From Clostridia bacterium (GTDB taxonomy: Bacteria; Bacillota; Clostridia; Oscillospirales; CAG-272): a DNA stretch of 32,974 nucleotides. The notes below the pieces were generated by a model, which saw only the letters and a list, made by a program, of their open reading frames with translations, made no database searches and was not told the origin of the DNA. The translations under genes and the position numbers were made by a program. The stretch covers positions 1 to 32,974 of the forward strand of contig JAFTZH010000007.1 in NCBI GenBank assembly GCA_017464565.1, read 5' to 3'. Each line of letters opens with the position of its first letter. The stretch's first letter is position 1. This document shows, piece after piece, positions 32,101-32,974 of the stretch.

Positions 32101-32867
32101 GTACCAACTGTGAATACGATTCGGCAAAGGTATTTAAGCGGGCGGGCGCAGAGACCGAGATATTCGTAGTAAACAACCTGTCCTCACGCGGAATTGCCGA
32201 TTCGGTTGAGAGTTTCGCGAAGAAGATAGGCGAGTCGCAGATAATATTCGTTCCCGGAGGATTTTCGGGCGGAGACGAGCCTGACGGTTCGGGCAAGTTT
32301 ATTACGGCGTTCTTCCGCAACGGCGCTATCAAGGATGAGGTCAACAAGCTTCTGCGTGTGCGTGGCGGTCTTATGTGCGGAATATGTAACGGCTTCCAGG
32401 CGCTTATCAAGCTTGGACTCGTTCCTTACGGTGAGATAATAGACACCGACGAGAGCTGTCCTACGCTTACCTTCAATACCATAGGCAGACACCAATCGCG
32501 TCTCGTAAGAACGAGAATTGCCTCAAATAAATCTCCTTGGCTCGCAAATACCAAGGTCGGAGATATCTACACCGTTCCGATATCTCACGGAGAGGGAAGA
32601 TTCCTCGCCTCCGGCGAGCTTATCGCGCAGCTTGCGCAAAACGGTCAGATTGCGACTCAGTACGTTGACCTTGACGGAGTGCCTACCTCCGATATACGCT
32701 ATAATCCCAATAATTCCTGCGCGGCTATCGAGGGAATTACTTCCCCCGACGGACACGTCCTCGGTAAAATGGGACATTCCGAGCGTATCGGTAACGGTCT
32801 TTACAAAAACGTCCTTGGTGAGTTCGATATGAAGATGTTTGAGTCGGCTGTGGAGTATTTTAAATAA
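29175..32867 (+). CDS. purL: Phosphoribosylformylglycinamidine synthase, single-chain clostridial type
   Basis: This 1230-aa protein makes FGAM from FGAR and glutamine. The N-terminal PurS-like region (VYRVYVEKKSELANEARALL, cited as VYRVYVEKKSE) is followed by two PurM-like halves: DTYWSDHCRHTTF, LLFKNETHNHPTEIEPFGGA and a second half with ASIGGKDSMSGSF. The C-terminal glutaminase domain begins about residue 966 (PVFPGTNCEYDSAKVF), with the nucleophile Cys in LMCGICNGFQAL (about residue 1070) and the partner His-x-Glu in ISHGEGRF. This single-chain form replaces separate PurS, PurQ and PurL. GGGGGAG lies 8 nt before the ATG. It is the last gene visible, and its 3' end is copied in reverse at the window edge. 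Confidence 0.95.
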   Translation: MVYRVYVEKKSELANEARALLGEIKNLLRIDGVTNVRILNRYDVENIEKNLFDYAVSTVFSEPQLDIVTYDYENDGSVDFAVEYLPGQFDQRADSAAQCIQIISQGERPTVRTARIYKIYGSVSGSALEAIKKYVINPVESREASFEKHDTLALAYNVPESVATLDGFTALDENGLADFITKYGLAMDIDDIRFCRDYFRTEQRDPTITEIRMIDTYWSDHCRHTTFLTTIDSVEFEDELLKAAYDEYVATRAELGRIKPINLMDVATIAVRYLKAEGKLPKLDESEEINACTVKIKVNVQGEEQDWLLLFKNETHNHPTEIEPFGGAATCIGGAIRDPLSGRSYVYAAMRVTGAGDPLRSVSETMEGKLPQRKIVTTAAAGYSSYGNQIGLATGQVDEIYHDGYVAKRMEIGAVIAAAPAENVRREVPAPGDIVILLGGRTGRDGCGGATGSSKSHNLHSLESCGAEVQKGNAPEERKLQRLFRSSEASRLIKRCNDFGAGGVSVAIGELADGLDINLNAVPKKYEGLDGTELAISESQERMAVVVEAKDAERFCALAASENLEATIVATVKAEPRLRMTWNDKVIVDLSREFLNSNGAEKHINIKAKAPEKYGRKVIGGFADNMKALSEDLNVCSKRGLSERFDSTIGAGSVLMPFGGKNQSTPIQAMVHKISVESADTDTCSVMSWGFNPFISEKSPYHGAYLAVVESVSKLIATGASFEDVYLTFQEYFEKPMKDPERWGKPLSALLGAFKAQKELGIASIGGKDSMSGSFEHIDVPPTLVSFAVTTDKISSIISPEFKGAGHKVVIIRPEYDKNELPAAESLMEVYKKVNALTSAGKVYAAYTPTYGGVAEAVMKMSFGNDIGFTYDASVSLDDIFGYSYGAFLLEIEGDIPCGFELLGVTTDDGKISYAGESVAIGELYARYENKLESVFPVNAREASGKIEAYTYEAEQRSAAVLKCSKPKVLIPVFPGTNCEYDSAKVFKRAGAETEIFVVNNLSSRGIADSVESFAKKIGESQIIFVPGGFSGGDEPDGSGKFITAFFRNGAIKDEVNKLLRVRGGLMCGICNGFQALIKLGLVPYGEIIDTDESCPTLTFNTIGRHQSRLVRTRIASNKSPWLANTKVGDIYTVPISHGEGRFLASGELIAQLAQNGQIATQYVDLDGVPTSDIRYNPNNSCAAIEGITSPDGHVLGKMGHSERIGNGLYKNVLGEFDMKMFESAVEYFK

Positions 32868-32974
32868 TAATAGTTAGAGATAATGTGGGGGAGAAACTTT
32901 TTGCAAAAAGTTTCTCCCCCACATTATCTCTAACTATTATTATTTAAAATACTCCACAGCCGACTCAAACATCT
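32833..32974. repeat. Perfect 71-bp inverted repeat at the window end (fold-back)
   Basis: Positions 32904-32974 are the exact reverse complement of 32833-32903, centred on CTTTTTG|CAAAAAG. The left arm includes the last 32 coding bases of purL (without its stop codon) plus the stop codon and the downstream spacer; the right arm therefore repeats purL sequence on the other strand. The inner 38 bp (32885-32922, GTGGGGGAGAAACTTTTTG and its complement) is related to the palindrome at 18530-18569 and is probably a genuine dispersed element, which may also end the purine transcript. The outer part is best explained as an assembly fold-back. Confidence 0.9.

Overview
The window reads as a piece of a spore-forming Clostridia (Bacillota) chromosome of moderate GC content, probably from a gut or rumen-type anaerobe. 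The support is a cotJ spore-coat operon, a SleL-like LysM/GH18 cortex hydrolase, a two-gene minimal SUF-like Fe-S system, TTGACA/TATAAT promoters with GGAGG ribosome binding sites, and cobalamin and ZTP riboswitches. The 5' edge lies inside a CRISPR array. The 3' edge is a perfect 71-bp fold-back of the end of purL. The window therefore looks like a whole draft or metagenomic contig bounded by repeats at both ends.

Layout. 1-201: the leader-distal end of a type II-like CRISPR array (three repeats, two 30-nt spacers) and its terminator. 344-1449 (minus): cotJA-cotJB-cotJC, with cotJC missing its C-terminal third. 1620-2258: queH (queuosine pathway). 2518-4151: an ABC ATPase plus a short SufB-type protein, matching the minimal SmsC-SmsB pair. 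4152-4949: a long regulatory region with two matching 17-bp dyads, a strong promoter and a structured leader. 4950-18440: a seven-gene operon of about 13.5 kb. It encodes a 1140-aa secreted substrate-binding protein with two beta-sandwich modules, a MalF/MalG permease pair, an NHL/TPR/Yip1 membrane protein, a 1268-aa secreted DUF5696-like barrel protein and a second MalF/MalG pair. No ATPase gene is present. 18441-18656: a terminator and a dispersed palindrome. 18657-19967 (minus): enolase. 20132-21430: SleL-like hydrolase. 21436-22725: a cobalamin riboswitch followed by a DUF4430 lipoprotein and an ECF-type S component. 22860-23474: a lipoprotein. 23561-32867: a ZTP-riboswitch-controlled purine operon, purE-purM-purN-purO-like-AICAR transformylase-purD-purL.

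How the genes work together. The 13.5-kb operon is the most distinctive part. It looks like a carbohydrate capture and import system in which the binding protein and the barrel protein are exported without lipid anchors. The membrane-tethered propeller/TPR protein could act as a docking platform, and a shared MsmX/MsmK-type ATPase elsewhere would have to power the permeases. The cobalamin-regulated pair looks like a two-component B12 uptake module. In the purine operon the last two steps of IMP synthesis, usually fused in PurH, are encoded by separate genes: a stand-alone AICAR transformylase and an archaeal-type PurO-like cyclohydrolase.
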